DNA of 64,000 nucleotides from Streptomyces sp. Z26 (lineage in GTDB: Bacteria > Actinomycetota > Actinomycetes > Streptomycetales > Streptomycetaceae), in contig NZ_RCHV01000002.1 in the NCBI RefSeq assembly GCF_003665095.1, positions 62,001-126,000 on the forward strand, written 5' to 3'. This document shows, one piece after another, positions 44,743-53,796 of the stretch. The notes under the pieces were generated by a model that searched no databases, was not told the origin of the DNA, and saw nothing but the letters and a program-made list of their open reading frames with translations. Position 1 is the stretch's first letter. Each line of letters opens with the position of its first letter. Position numbers and translations under genes: made by a program.

Positions 44743-46173
44743 GTGACCGAGAAGCCCCGCATCCCGAACGTCCTGGCCGGCCGCTACGCCTCCGCGGAGC
44801 TGGCCGTCCTGTGGTCCCCCGAGCACAAGGTGCTGCTGGAACGGCGGTTGTGGCTCGCCGTCCTCCGCGCGCAGCAGGACCTCGGCGTGGACGTGCCCGA
44901 GGGCGCGCCCGCCGACTACGAGCGCGTCCTGGACCGCGTCGACCTCGCGTCGATCGCCGCGCGGGAGAAGGTCACGCGGCACGACGTGAAGGCCCGGATC
45001 GAGGAGTTCAACGCGCTCGCCGGGCACGAGCAGATCCACAAGGGCATGACGTCCCGGGACCTCACCGAGAACGTGGAGCAGCTCCAGATCCGGCTGTCCC
45101 TGGAGCACGTACGGGACCGCACGGTCGCGCTGCTCGCGCGGCTCGGCGGGCTCGCCGCGGACCACGCGGAGCTGGTGCTGACCGGCCGTTCGCACAACGT
45201 GGCCGCGCAGGCGACGACGCTCGGGAAGCGCTTCGCGACCGCCGCCGACGAACTGCTGGCGGCGTACGGGCGGTTGGAGGACCTGCTGGGCCGCTACCCG
45301 CTGCGCGGCGTCAAGGGCCCCGTCGGCACCTCCCAGGACATGCTGGACCTGCTCGGCGGCGACCCGGAGCGGCTGGCGGAGCTGGAGCGCCGTACGGCCG
45401 CGCACCTGGGCTTCCCGCGCGCCCTCACCTCCGTCGGGCAGGTCTACCCGCGGTCGCTGGACTACGAGGTGGTGACCGCGCTCGTCCAGCTGGCCGCCGC
45501 CCCCTCCTCGCTGGCGCGGACGATCCGGCTGATGGCCGGGCAGGAGCTGGTGACGGAGGGCTTCCAGGAGGGCCAGGTCGGCTCGTCCGCGATGCCGCAC
45601 AAGATGAACACCCGCTCGTGCGAACGCGTCAACGGCCTCGCCGTGATCCTGCGCGGCTACGCGTCGATGACCGGGGAGCTGGCGGGCGACCAGTGGAACG
45701 AGGGCGACGTGTCGTGCTCGGTCGTGCGCCGGGTGGCGCTGCCGGACGCGTTCTTCGCGTTCGACGGGCTGCTGGAGACGTTCCTGACGGTGCTCGACGA
45801 GTTCGGGGTGTTCCCGGCCGTCGTCTCCCGCGAGCTGGACCGCTTCCTGCCGTTCCTGGCCACGACGAAGGTGCTGATGGGTTCGGTGCGGGCGGGTGTG
45901 GGGCGCGAGACCGCGTACCAGGCGATCAAGGAGAACGCCGTCGCCGCCGCCCTGGAACTGCGCGCGGGCGCCGAACGGAACGTGCTGCTGGACCGGCTGG
46001 CCGACGACGCGCGGGTGCCGCTGGACCGGGCCGCGCTGGACGCGCTGATGGCGGACCGGCTGTCGTTCACCGGCGCCGCCGCGCAGCAGGTCGCGGCGGT
46101 CGTGGCGCGGATCGAGGAGGTCGTGAAGCGGCATCCGGAGGCCGCCGCGTACACCCCGGGGTCGATCCTCTGA
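44743..46173 (+). CDS. purB: Adenylosuccinate lyase
   Basis: 476 residues from GTG. The fumarase/aspartase signature SSAMPHKMN (about residue 281) and TSRDLTENVEQ, TGRSHNVAAQATT and KGPVGTSQD identify PurB, which acts twice in purine synthesis. A -10-like TAGACT (44730-44735) lies only 7 bases before GTG, so the mRNA may be leaderless. An upstream in-frame GTG at 44716 adds nothing conserved. Confidence 0.95.
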   Translation: MTEKPRIPNVLAGRYASAELAVLWSPEHKVLLERRLWLAVLRAQQDLGVDVPEGAPADYERVLDRVDLASIAAREKVTRHDVKARIEEFNALAGHEQIHKGMTSRDLTENVEQLQIRLSLEHVRDRTVALLARLGGLAADHAELVLTGRSHNVAAQATTLGKRFATAADELLAAYGRLEDLLGRYPLRGVKGPVGTSQDMLDLLGGDPERLAELERRTAAHLGFPRALTSVGQVYPRSLDYEVVTALVQLAAAPSSLARTIRLMAGQELVTEGFQEGQVGSSAMPHKMNTRSCERVNGLAVILRGYASMTGELAGDQWNEGDVSCSVVRRVALPDAFFAFDGLLETFLTVLDEFGVFPAVVSRELDRFLPFLATTKVLMGSVRAGVGRETAYQAIKENAVAAALELRAGAERNVLLDRLADDARVPLDRAALDALMADRLSFTGAAAQQVAAVVARIEEVVKRHPEAAAYTPGSIL

Positions 46174-46742
46174 CCGGCCCGGCCCCGGCCCCTCCCCCGC
46201 GTCCGACGCCCGCCGAACTGGACGCCGCCCGCGACCGGTTGGTGCCCGACGTGGCGGGGCCGGGGCTGCGCGTGCTGTTCTGCGGCATCAACCCGGGGCT
46301 GTGGTCGGCCGCCACCGGCCACCACTTCGCCCGCCCCGGCAACCGCTTCTGGCCCGTCCTGCACGCCTCCGGCTTCACCCCGCGGCGGTTCGCGCCCTGG
46401 GAGGAGCGGGAGCTGCTCGGCCTGGGCCTCGGCATCACCAACGTGGTGCCGCGGGCCAGTGCCCGCGCCGACGAACTCGCCCGCGAGGAGTACGTCGCGG
46501 GCGGGCGGGCGCTGGCGGAACGGGTCGGGCAGTGGCGGCCGGACTGGCTGGCGGTGGTGGGCGTGACGGCGTACCGCGCGGCGTTCGACGACCGCAAGGC
46601 GCGGATCGGGCCGCAGGAGCGGACGTTCGGCGCCACCCGGGTCTGGGTGCTGCCCAACCCCAGCGGTCTGAACGCGCACTGGACGGCGGCGGGGATGGCC
46701 GAGGAGTACGGGCGGCTGCGCGCGGAGGCGTGCGGGACGTGA
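46170..46742 (+). CDS. mug: G/U mismatch-specific uracil-DNA glycosylase
   Basis: About 190 residues. LFCGINPGLWSAATGHHFARPGNRFWP and LPNPSGLNAHW hold the two Mug motifs (GINPG and NPSGLN). It removes uracil or thymine mispaired with G. The conserved N-terminus (TPAELDAARDRLVPDV) has no ATG, GTG or TTG before it. The best fit is CTG at 46170, overlapping the purB stop (CTGA); TTG 46239 would cut off part of it. Confidence 0.85.
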   Translation: MTGPAPAPPPRPTPAELDAARDRLVPDVAGPGLRVLFCGINPGLWSAATGHHFARPGNRFWPVLHASGFTPRRFAPWEERELLGLGLGITNVVPRASARADELAREEYVAGGRALAERVGQWRPDWLAVVGVTAYRAAFDDRKARIGPQERTFGATRVWVLPNPSGLNAHWTAAGMAEEYGRLRAEACGT

Positions 46743-46823
46743 GGGCGTCGCGTACCCGTACGGGGTGGCGTCCGGTGCCGTCGGCTGTTCGCGCGCGGCG
46801 GGGCGAGCCCGTACGGCACGGGT

Positions 46824-46836
46824 TGACGTCGCGTCA
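46824..46836. promoter_or_regulatory. Dyad before the ROK gene
   Basis: TGACG-TCG-CGTCA (46824-46836) is a perfect 5-bp inverted repeat, 114 bp upstream of the ROK start. It may be an autoregulatory site. Confidence 0.3.
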
Positions 46837-46949
46837 TCGCGCCGGTCCGCGCCGACCGGCGGCGGGAGTGGCGGGAGCCTCGTGCTCGCTCGCCGCGCCC
46901 TGCCGTTCCGGATACGATCCGGCACAGGCAACGGGGCAGGGAGGCGGCG

Positions 46950-48116
46950 TTGGGGAGGCTCACCGGCGGGGACCCGTCCCTGCTGCGACGGATCAACTCC
47001 TCCGTCGTGCTGCGCGCGCTGCGCGGCACGGCCGAGCCCCCCGCGCTGACCTTCACCGACCTCGTCCACGACACCGGCCTGTCCCGCCCGACGGTCGAGG
47101 GCGTCGTGGACGGCCTCATCGAGACGGGACTGGTGGCCGAGGCGCCGCCGGAGGCGGGCGTCCCGGGCGACCCGCGCCGCGGGCGGCCCGCGCGCCGCTT
47201 CCGCTTCCGCGCCGAGGCCGGGCACGTGCTGGGGGTGGAGATCGGCGCACACCGTACGGCGGCGGTGCTGGCGGACCTCACCGGCCGCGACGCCGGTACG
47301 GCGACCCGCGACGTCGGTGAGACGGACTGCGCCGACGTCCGGCTGGAGCAGGTGCGCGGCGCGATAGGGGACGTGCTGCGCCGTTCCGGGGTGCCGCGCG
47401 ACTCGCTGCGCGCGGTGGGCGTGGGCAGCCCCGGGATCGTACGGGCGGACGGCACCGTCGGGCTGAGCACGGCGCTGCCGGGGTGGACGGGGCTGCCGCT
47501 GGCGGACCGGCTGCGGCGGTCGTTCCGCTGCCCGGTGCTGGTGGAGAACGACGCCAACGCGGCGGCGCTCGCCGAGCACTGGAAGGGCGCGGCGGTCGGT
47601 ACGGACGACGTGGTGTTCGTGCTGGCGGGCCTCAGCCCGGGGGCCGGGTCGCTGATCGGCGGGCGTCTGCACCGCGGGTTCAACGGCGCGGCCGGTGAGA
47701 TCGGCGCGCTGCACCTGCTGGGCCGCGAGGCGCGGCCGGAGAACCTGCTGTCGACGACCGGCGAGCCGCTGCCGCCGCTCGACGAGCCCGCCGTGGCGCG
47801 GGTGTTCGCGTTGGCACGGCACGGCGACGCGCGGGCCACCGAGGCCGTCGACCGGTACGTACGGCGGCTGGTGCACGACGTGGCGGCGCTGGTGCTGGCG
47901 CTCGACCCGGAGTTGGTGGTCGTCGGCGGCTGGGCGTCCGGGCTGGACGGCGTACTGGAGCCGCTGCGCCGGGAGTTGGAGCGCCACTGTCTGCGGCCGC
48001 CGCGCGTGGAGCTGTCGTCGCTGGGGGCGACCGCGGTGGCGGTGGGCGCGCTGCGGCTGGCGCTGGACCACACGGAGGAGCAGCTGTTCGCGGTGGAGGG
48101 CGCGGCGGCCCGCTAG
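46950..48116 (+). CDS. ROK-family transcriptional regulator
   Basis: 388 residues from TTG with AGGGAGG upstream. The N-terminal winged helix (FTDLVHDTGLSRPTVEGVVDGLIETGLV) is joined to a sugar-kinase-like domain (VGVGSPGIV, LVENDANAAALAE, GFNGAAGEIGALHLL, VVVGGWASG). The CxCGxxGC zinc motif of most ROK proteins is absent after GEIGALHLL. It lies directly before the GH92 mannosidase gene and may sense a mannose-derived sugar (inference). Confidence 0.88.
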   Translation: MGRLTGGDPSLLRRINSSVVLRALRGTAEPPALTFTDLVHDTGLSRPTVEGVVDGLIETGLVAEAPPEAGVPGDPRRGRPARRFRFRAEAGHVLGVEIGAHRTAAVLADLTGRDAGTATRDVGETDCADVRLEQVRGAIGDVLRRSGVPRDSLRAVGVGSPGIVRADGTVGLSTALPGWTGLPLADRLRRSFRCPVLVENDANAAALAEHWKGAAVGTDDVVFVLAGLSPGAGSLIGGRLHRGFNGAAGEIGALHLLGREARPENLLSTTGEPLPPLDEPAVARVFALARHGDARATEAVDRYVRRLVHDVAALVLALDPELVVVGGWASGLDGVLEPLRRELERHCLRPPRVELSSLGATAVAVGALRLALDHTEEQLFAVEGAAAR

Positions 48117-48184
48117 GTGTGCTGTCCGCTTCCCGCGCACGCGTCGTACGGCAGCCGCGCACCGCTGGTCCGCGGGCCGCACCC

Positions 48185-48251
48185 TTGACACCCGTACGGG
48201 CTGACGGCGAGTATCGCGCCCGTTCGTTGACATCGTTATCACCCGGCGGTC
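48185..48251 (+). promoter_or_regulatory. GH92 promoter region with LacI-type operator
   Basis: TTGACA (48185-48190) with GAGTAT 18 bases later (48209-48214) is a plausible promoter. Downstream, TGACATCGTTATCA (48238-48251) fits the LacI/GalR consensus TGNNANCGNTNNCA exactly. It lies 98 bp before the mannosidase start, where a bound repressor would block transcription. Confidence 0.55.
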
Positions 48252-48348
48252 CCCACCGGCCGGACCATGCCGCCCGCCGTACCGGAAGGAGCCGGAACGA
48301 GCAGGTCAGCGCAGGTCGGAAGAGGACGGAAGGCGACGGAGCACGCGC

Positions 48349-50874
48349 ATGAGCCCAGTGACCCCCACCACTCCCCCAGGCGCCCCCGAGCCCGCGCCGC
48401 CGAGTGCCCGCCGCGGCTGGCACGGGCCGTTCGGCCGGACCGCACGCCGTGGCCGCGCCGGGGCCCTCGCCCCGGCCGTCGCCCTGCTGACGCTCGCCGC
48501 CGGCACCCCCGCCCTCGCCTCGGCCCCGGCCGCCGCGCCGGAGGCGGCGCGGCTCGCGGAGGACCCGGCGCAGTACGTGGACCCCATGATCGGCACGAGC
48601 AACGCGGGCAACGCGTACCCCGGCGCGGTCCGCCCGTACGGGATGCTCTCCTGGAGCCCGCAGACCTCGAAGGGCCAGCAGAACAAGAACCCGGCGCCCG
48701 GCGGCTACCAGTACGACGCCACGAAGATCCGCGGCTTCAGCCTCACGCACCTCAGCGGCGTCGGCTGCTCCGGCGCGAGCGGGGACATACCGATCATGCC
48801 GCACGTCGGCGCGGTCGACTCCTCGCCGAGCGCGGACACCACCGACAGCACGTACGCGTCGACGTTCTCGCACGAGAACGAGGAGGCGCGGCCCGGCTAC
48901 TACAAGGTGGGGCTGGACAGCGGCGCCGGGGTCGAGCTGACCGCCACGGAGCGCACCGGCAGCGGGCGCTTCACGTTCCCCGAGGACAAGGCCGCGTCGC
49001 TGCTGTTCCGTACCTCCAACTCCGAGACGGGCAGCACCGCCGCGGACGTGAAGGTCGACAAGGAGCGGCGTACGGTCTCCGGTTCGGTCGAGGCGGGCAA
49101 CTTCTGCGGCCCGCAGAGCGAGAACAACCGGCACCGGATGTACACGCTGCACTTCACCGCGCAGTTCGACCAGCCGTTCGCGGAGACCGGCGGCTGGCGG
49201 GACGGCGACCTGGAGCCGGGCGCCACCTCCGCCTCCGGCGGCACCGGTTACAACGAGGACGGCGACGCGCGGGCGGGCAAGGGCTCCGGCGCGTACGTCA
49301 CGTTCGACGAGGGCGTCGGGGAGGTGGGCGCGCGGGTCGCGGTCAGCTACGTCAGCGAGGCGGGCGCCGAGGCCAACCTGGCGGCGGAGAACCCGGAGGG
49401 CACCGACTTCGGGAAGGTCGCGGAGGAGGCCACCGCCGACTGGAACGAGGAGCTGGGCCGGATCGAGGTCGGCGGGGACGACCAGAAGCGCCTCACCACC
49501 TTCTACACCGCGCTCTACCACTCGATGCTGGAGCCGACCGTCGCCAACGACGTGGACGGCAACTACACCGGCGCGGACGAGAAGACGCACCGGCTGAGCG
49601 AGGGCCAGGAGCGGCAGTTCGGCACGTTCTCCGGCTGGGACCAGTACCGGGCGCAGGTGCAGCTGATGGCCTGGCTGTCGCCCGAGGCCGCGAGCGACTA
49701 CGCGCAGTCCCTCTACAACTTCGCGGGTCAGCGCGACGGCGAGTGGGACCGCTGGCTGCTGCACCACGCGAAGACCAGCGTGATGTCCGGCGACCCGTCC
49801 GCGGTCGCCCTCGCCGGGATGCACGCCTTCGGGGCCGACGACTTCGACGTACGCGGCGCCGTGGACTCCCTGGTCCGCGCGGCGAAGGAGCCGACGGCGA
49901 ACGACTCGTCCGACGACGGCTGCCCCGTGGAGTGCGTCGGCCAGCGGCCCGCCCTGGACTTCTACCTGGACGAGGGGTACGTACCGGCCGACGACTGCCA
50001 CTGCTGGGGCGGCGCGGCCGAGACGTTGGAGGACGCGGCGGCCGACTTCGGCCTGGCGGAGCTGACCGGGCGCCTCGGGGACGAGGCGAACGCGAAGGAG
50101 TTCCTGCGCCGCTCCGGGAACTGGGCGAACGTCTTCGACCCCGACGCCACCGACGACGGCGGCTACATGCGGAACCGCGAGCGCGACGGCAGTTGGGCCG
50201 GTGACAGCTTCGACCCGGCGACGGGCGAGGGCTTCGTCGAGGGCAGCAGCGCCCGCTACACGTGGATGGTCTACTCCGACGTGGCCGGACTGACGGAGAA
50301 GATGGGCGGCAAGGAGCGGGCCGAGGAGCGGCTGGACGCGTTCTTCCGCACGCCGGACGGGAAGTTCGACTTCTCGGCGGAGGACGACACCCGCTACGAC
50401 CCGACGAACGAGCCGGACATCAACGCGCCGTACCTCTACAACTACCTGGGCACGCCCGCGAAGACGCAGGAGACGGTGCGCGCCGAGCTGGACCAGCTGT
50501 GGACGACGGGCCACGGCGGCATCCCGGGCAACGACGACGCCGGGACGATGTCCGCCTGGTACGTCTTCTCCGCCCTCGGCGTCTACCCGCAGGTGCCCAG
50601 CCGGGCCGACCTGGTGCTGTCGGCACCGGTGTTCCCGACGGCCGTGGTGCACGGCGGGAACGGCAACACCCTGCGGATCAACGCGCCGGAGGCGGCGGAC
50701 GGCGCCGCGTACATCGCGGGCGTCCGCGTCGACGGCGAGGACTCGGACCGCACCTGGGTGCCGGGCTCGCTGGTCACCGAGGGCGGCACCCTCGACTACA
50801 CCCTGGCCGACCGGGCCGGGGGCTGGGGCACCGGCGCCGACTCCGCGCCGCCGTCCTTCCCGCCGGGCGGCTGA
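48349..50874 (+). CDS. Secreted GH92 alpha-mannosidase
   Basis: 841 residues. A signal region (about 20-58, ending near ALASAPA) precedes the GH92 fold. Landmarks: QYVDPMIGTSNAGNAYPGA, GFSLTHLSGVGCSGASGDIP, FYTALYHSMLEPT, FGTFSGWDQYRAQVQL, GSSARYTWMVYSDVAGL and the C-terminal GGIPGNDDAGTMSAWYVFSALG with the acidic catalytic residues. GH92 enzymes are calcium-dependent exo-alpha-mannosidases that trim fungal or plant glycans. The ROK gene upstream and GntR gene downstream make a sugar-regulated cassette likely. Confidence 0.95.
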   Translation: MSPVTPTTPPGAPEPAPPSARRGWHGPFGRTARRGRAGALAPAVALLTLAAGTPALASAPAAAPEAARLAEDPAQYVDPMIGTSNAGNAYPGAVRPYGMLSWSPQTSKGQQNKNPAPGGYQYDATKIRGFSLTHLSGVGCSGASGDIPIMPHVGAVDSSPSADTTDSTYASTFSHENEEARPGYYKVGLDSGAGVELTATERTGSGRFTFPEDKAASLLFRTSNSETGSTAADVKVDKERRTVSGSVEAGNFCGPQSENNRHRMYTLHFTAQFDQPFAETGGWRDGDLEPGATSASGGTGYNEDGDARAGKGSGAYVTFDEGVGEVGARVAVSYVSEAGAEANLAAENPEGTDFGKVAEEATADWNEELGRIEVGGDDQKRLTTFYTALYHSMLEPTVANDVDGNYTGADEKTHRLSEGQERQFGTFSGWDQYRAQVQLMAWLSPEAASDYAQSLYNFAGQRDGEWDRWLLHHAKTSVMSGDPSAVALAGMHAFGADDFDVRGAVDSLVRAAKEPTANDSSDDGCPVECVGQRPALDFYLDEGYVPADDCHCWGGAAETLEDAAADFGLAELTGRLGDEANAKEFLRRSGNWANVFDPDATDDGGYMRNRERDGSWAGDSFDPATGEGFVEGSSARYTWMVYSDVAGLTEKMGGKERAEERLDAFFRTPDGKFDFSAEDDTRYDPTNEPDINAPYLYNYLGTPAKTQETVRAELDQLWTTGHGGIPGNDDAGTMSAWYVFSALGVYPQVPSRADLVLSAPVFPTAVVHGGNGNTLRINAPEAADGAAYIAGVRVDGEDSDRTWVPGSLVTEGGTLDYTLADRAGGWGTGADSAPPSFPPGG

Positions 50875-50881
50875 CGGCACA

Positions 50882-50919
50882 CGTACGGCCCGGCTCCCCG
50901 CGAGGGGCCGGGCCGTACG
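50882..50919. terminator. Bidirectional terminator between GH92 and GntR genes
   Basis: CGTACGGCCCGGC (50882-50894) pairs perfectly with 50907-50919, and an inner CCCC/GGGG extends the stem. It lies 8 bp after the GH92 stop. Confidence 0.8.
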
Positions 50920-50979
50920 CGCGGGGACGGGGCGGAGGTGTCCGTTCCTGGTCTCGGCTCGCGGTGTCGGCTCGTGGTG

Positions 50980-51726
50980 TCAGCTGGCCACCAGGGCGAC
51001 CGGGTCGCTCTCCCCGAAGGTGAGCCGGCAGGTGTCGGCGCGGTAGGTGGAGACGCCGACCGCGGCCGTGCGGCCCTGCGCGAAGTACCGCGTGGTGACC
51101 ACGAGGACGGGGGCGCCGGGCAGCCGGTCGAGCTGGCGGGCGTCGTCCGCCTGCGCCGAGCCCAGCTCCACGGCGCGGTCCTGGCCCTCCAGCTCCAGCC
51201 GCCGCAGCTCGCGCAGCACCAGTTGCGCGCGGGCCACGTCGTCCAGTCCCTCGCCGGGACCGGCCGCGGCGGGCACGGTGGCGGCGGGTACGTACAGCAG
51301 CTCGGTGGCGACCGGCTGGCCGTGGTTGAGCCGGGTCCGGCGGACGGCGTGCACCACGGCGGACGGCGACGTGGCCAGCAGCCGGACGACGGAGGCGGGC
51401 GGCGTGACGTCCTCGGAGCCGTCCGTCTGCCAGCTGTCGTCGGCGAGGCCGCCCCAACTGTCGTGCGTGGGGCCCACGTCGAGGCCGATACGGGGCGGCG
51501 CGACGGTGGTGCCGACGCCGCGCCTGCGCTGGAGGCGGCCCTCCAGCTCCAGCTGTTCGAGCGCCTGCCGCAGCGTGGCGCGGGCGACGCCGAACCGGGC
51601 GGCCAGCTCGCGTTCGTTCGGCAGGACCTCCCCGACGCCGAACTCGGAGTCGAGCGCGTCGGACAACACGGTCCGCAGATGCCAGTACTTCGGCTCCGGC
51701 ACCGTCTCCAGCTGCGTGGTCCCCAC
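50980..51726 (-). CDS. GntR/HutC-family regulator
   Basis: 248 residues from GTG with GGGGAGG upstream. The winged helix (KYWHLRTVLSD, LPNERELAARFGVARATLRQ, LEGRLQRRRGVGTTVA) is followed by a UTRA effector domain (VVHAVRRTRLNHGQPVATEL, VLVVTTRYFAQGRTAAVGVSTYRAD). DasR-like relatives bind amino-sugar phosphates. It may control the convergent GH92 gene or the SDR gene on its other side. An AT-rich palindrome CTTTATTAAAG (51774-51784) upstream may be its site. Confidence 0.9.
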   Translation of the reverse strand: MGTTQLETVPEPKYWHLRTVLSDALDSEFGVGEVLPNERELAARFGVARATLRQALEQLELEGRLQRRRGVGTTVAPPRIGLDVGPTHDSWGGLADDSWQTDGSEDVTPPASVVRLLATSPSAVVHAVRRTRLNHGQPVATELLYVPAATVPAAAGPGEGLDDVARAQLVLRELRRLELEGQDRAVELGSAQADDARQLDRLPGAPVLVVTTRYFAQGRTAAVGVSTYRADTCRLTFGESDPVALVAS

Positions 51727-51904
51727 CGTTGCCTCCCCGATCGTCGAGCCCAGCCCAGGCTTTACGCGTGATTCTTTATTAAAGGTTGTTGCGTATCGAC
51801 GATATGGCCGCCCCCGGGACTTGGTCAAGACCAATGCCCGGCCGATGCCCGGCGACGGGCATTTCCCGGCGCCGTACGGTTGTCGCGGTCACTTCCCCGC
51901 TGTA

Positions 51905-51916
51905 ATGATCGATCAT
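51905..51916. promoter_or_regulatory. Palindrome before the SDR gene
   Basis: ATGATCGATCAT is a perfect 12-bp palindrome, 21 bp before the SDR start. It overlaps a TAATGA that could be the -10 box. Confidence 0.4.
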
Positions 51917-51937
51917 CGCTCATTTCTGGGAGGCGGG

Positions 51938-52699
51938 ATGACACATCGGGAGGAACGGCCCGTGACGGTCGTCACCGGCGGCAGTCGCGGCATCGGCGCC
52001 GCCACGGCCCGGCGGCTGGCCGCCGACGGGCACGACGTCGGCATCGGCTACGAGCACGCCGCCGACGCGGCCGAGGAGACCGCCGAGGCGGTCCGCGCGG
52101 CCGGGGGCGCGGCGGTGGCCGTACGGCTCGACACCTGCGACGAGGAGCAGGTCGACGCCCTCTTCGCCACGGTCCGCGACCGCCTCGGCCCGGTCACCGG
52201 GCTCGTCAACAACGCGGGGATCACCGGCCCGTTGGGCCGCCTCACCGAGACCCCGACAGCCGTGCTGCGCCGCGTCGTCGAGGTGAACGTGGTGGGCGCG
52301 CTGCTCTGCGCGCGCCGCGCCGCCCTGGAGATGTCGCGGCGGCACGGCGGGCGCGGCGGGGCCGTCGTGAACATCTCGTCGTGCGCGGCGACCCTGGGCA
52401 GCCCCGGCGAGTACGTGCACTACGCCGCCACCAAGGCCGCGGTCGACGCGATGACCGTCGGGCTGGCGAAGGAGCTGGGCCCCGAGGGCGTACGCGTCAA
52501 CTGCGTACAGCCCGGGACCGTGCTCACCGACATGCACGCCGCGATGGGTGACGCGGAACGGCCGTGGAAGAAGGCGGCGATCACCCCGCTGGGGCGGCCC
52601 GGCGAGCCGTCGGAGATCGCCAACGCGGTGGCGTGGCTGCTGTCGCCCGAGGCGTCGTACACGACGGGCGCGGTGCTGCGCGTCTCCGGCGGGCTCTGA
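51938..52699 (+). CDS. Short-chain dehydrogenase/reductase
   Basis: 253 residues from ATG with GGGAGGCGGG upstream. Classical SDR: VVTGGSRGIGAATA (NADP/NAD site), LVNNAGITG, NISSCAA (Ser), YAATKAA (Tyr, Lys) and VQPGTVLTDM. The Arg at the cofactor site suggests NADPH preference. The substrate is unknown; FabG-like or sugar oxidoreductases are closest in pattern. Confidence 0.93.
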   Translation: MTHREERPVTVVTGGSRGIGAATARRLAADGHDVGIGYEHAADAAEETAEAVRAAGGAAVAVRLDTCDEEQVDALFATVRDRLGPVTGLVNNAGITGPLGRLTETPTAVLRRVVEVNVVGALLCARRAALEMSRRHGGRGGAVVNISSCAATLGSPGEYVHYAATKAAVDAMTVGLAKELGPEGVRVNCVQPGTVLTDMHAAMGDAERPWKKAAITPLGRPGEPSEIANAVAWLLSPEASYTTGAVLRVSGGL

Positions 52700-52730
52700 C
52701 CGGACTCCGGCGGGCTCCGTACGGGCCGGG
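52691..52730. terminator. Hairpin between convergent SDR and sigma-factor genes
   Basis: The left arm (52691-52709) and right arm (52714-52730) pair through CCGTACGG and CCGGG/CCCGG blocks, with two unpaired bases. It overlaps the last codons of the SDR gene. Confidence 0.65.
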
Positions 52731-52759
52731 CGCACCCGGTCCGTACGGCCCGCCGCGCG

Positions 52760-53662
52760 TCAGGGCGCGAGCCGGGCGAGCTTGTCCGGGTTGGTGACCA
52801 GATAGACGGAGTGGACGCAGCCGTCCGCGACGTCCAGCACGAGCGCCGTGTGCGGGCGGCCGTCGCTGGTGGCGAGCACGCCGACGGCGCCGTTGAACTC
52901 GACGAGCGCGACGTCGAGGCCGGTGATCCCCTGCTGCGCGATGGCGGCCACGAAGCGGCCGACCTTGTCGGCGGACCCCATGATCCGGCGCGGCGCCTTG
53001 GCCTTGCCGCCGCTGTCCCCGATCAGGCGCACGTCCGGGGCGAGCACCGCGAGCAGCCCCGGCAGGTCACCGGCGGCGGCCGCCGCCAGGAAGCGCTCGG
53101 TCAGGTCCCGTTGCTGCTCCGGGTCGGCCTCGAAGCGCGGGCGGCGCTCCTCCACGTGGCTACGGGCGCGGCTCGCCAGCTGGCGTACCGCCGGGACGCT
53201 GCGCTCCAGCGTGGCCGCGATCTCCGCGAACGGGAAGCCGAACGCCTCCCGCAGCACGAACACCGCCCGCTCCAGCGGCGACAGCGACTCCAGCACCACG
53301 AGCACCGCGAAGGACACGGACTCCGCGAGCACGACGCGTTCCGCGCCGTCCGGTACGGACGGCGGCGCGTGCAGGTCGGTGGGCAGCGGCTCCGGGAGCC
53401 ACGGGCCGACGTACGTCTCCCGCCGCGCCCGTACCTGGCGGAGCCGGTCGACGGCGAGGCGGGTGGTGACGCGGGCGAGGTAGGCGCGGGGCTCGCGCAC
53501 GTCGCCGCGGTCGGCGGCGGACCAGCGCAGCCAGCTCTCCTGGACGACGTCCTCGGCGTCCGCGACGCGGCCGAGCATGCGGTACGCGACACCCAGCAGG
53601 AAGCCGCGGTGCTCCTCGAAGACATCGGTCGCCGTGCCGGTCGCGGTGTCGTCTGCTGCCAC
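52760..53662 (-). CDS. ECF41-type sigma factor with SnoaL-like C-terminus
   Basis: 300 residues from GTG. Sigma region 2 (FLLGVAYRMLGRVADAEDVVQESWLRW) and region 4 (ERAVFVLREAFGFPFAEIAATLERSVPAVRQLASRA) are followed by a C-terminal NTF2/SnoaL-like domain. The linker motif WLPEP and the C-terminal NPDKL are the known marks of the ECF41 group, in which the extension takes the place of a separate anti-sigma factor. The usual neighbour in that group, a small oxidoreductase or carboxymuconolactone decarboxylase, is absent; an alpha/beta hydrolase is divergent instead. Confidence 0.93.
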   Translation of the reverse strand: MAADDTATGTATDVFEEHRGFLLGVAYRMLGRVADAEDVVQESWLRWSAADRGDVREPRAYLARVTTRLAVDRLRQVRARRETYVGPWLPEPLPTDLHAPPSVPDGAERVVLAESVSFAVLVVLESLSPLERAVFVLREAFGFPFAEIAATLERSVPAVRQLASRARSHVEERRPRFEADPEQQRDLTERFLAAAAAGDLPGLLAVLAPDVRLIGDSGGKAKAPRRIMGSADKVGRFVAAIAQQGITGLDVALVEFNGAVGVLATSDGRPHTALVLDVADGCVHSVYLVTNPDKLARLAP

Positions 53663-53796
53663 CGGACCATCCTGCCACCCGGGGGTACGGGCGCCGCGCG
53701 CTCCCCGTACGGACCGGTCGGTAACACCCTTCCGCCGCGCGCAGCTTGCTGACATCGTGTCCAACGCAGCGCCCGTTGTCCCCGAAGGAGTCCCGT

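Noticed and set aside
53663-53796. ECF41 target promoter between the sigma factor and hydrolase
   Set aside because: TGTC-like words are present but no correctly spaced -35/-10 pair could be fitted on either strand.
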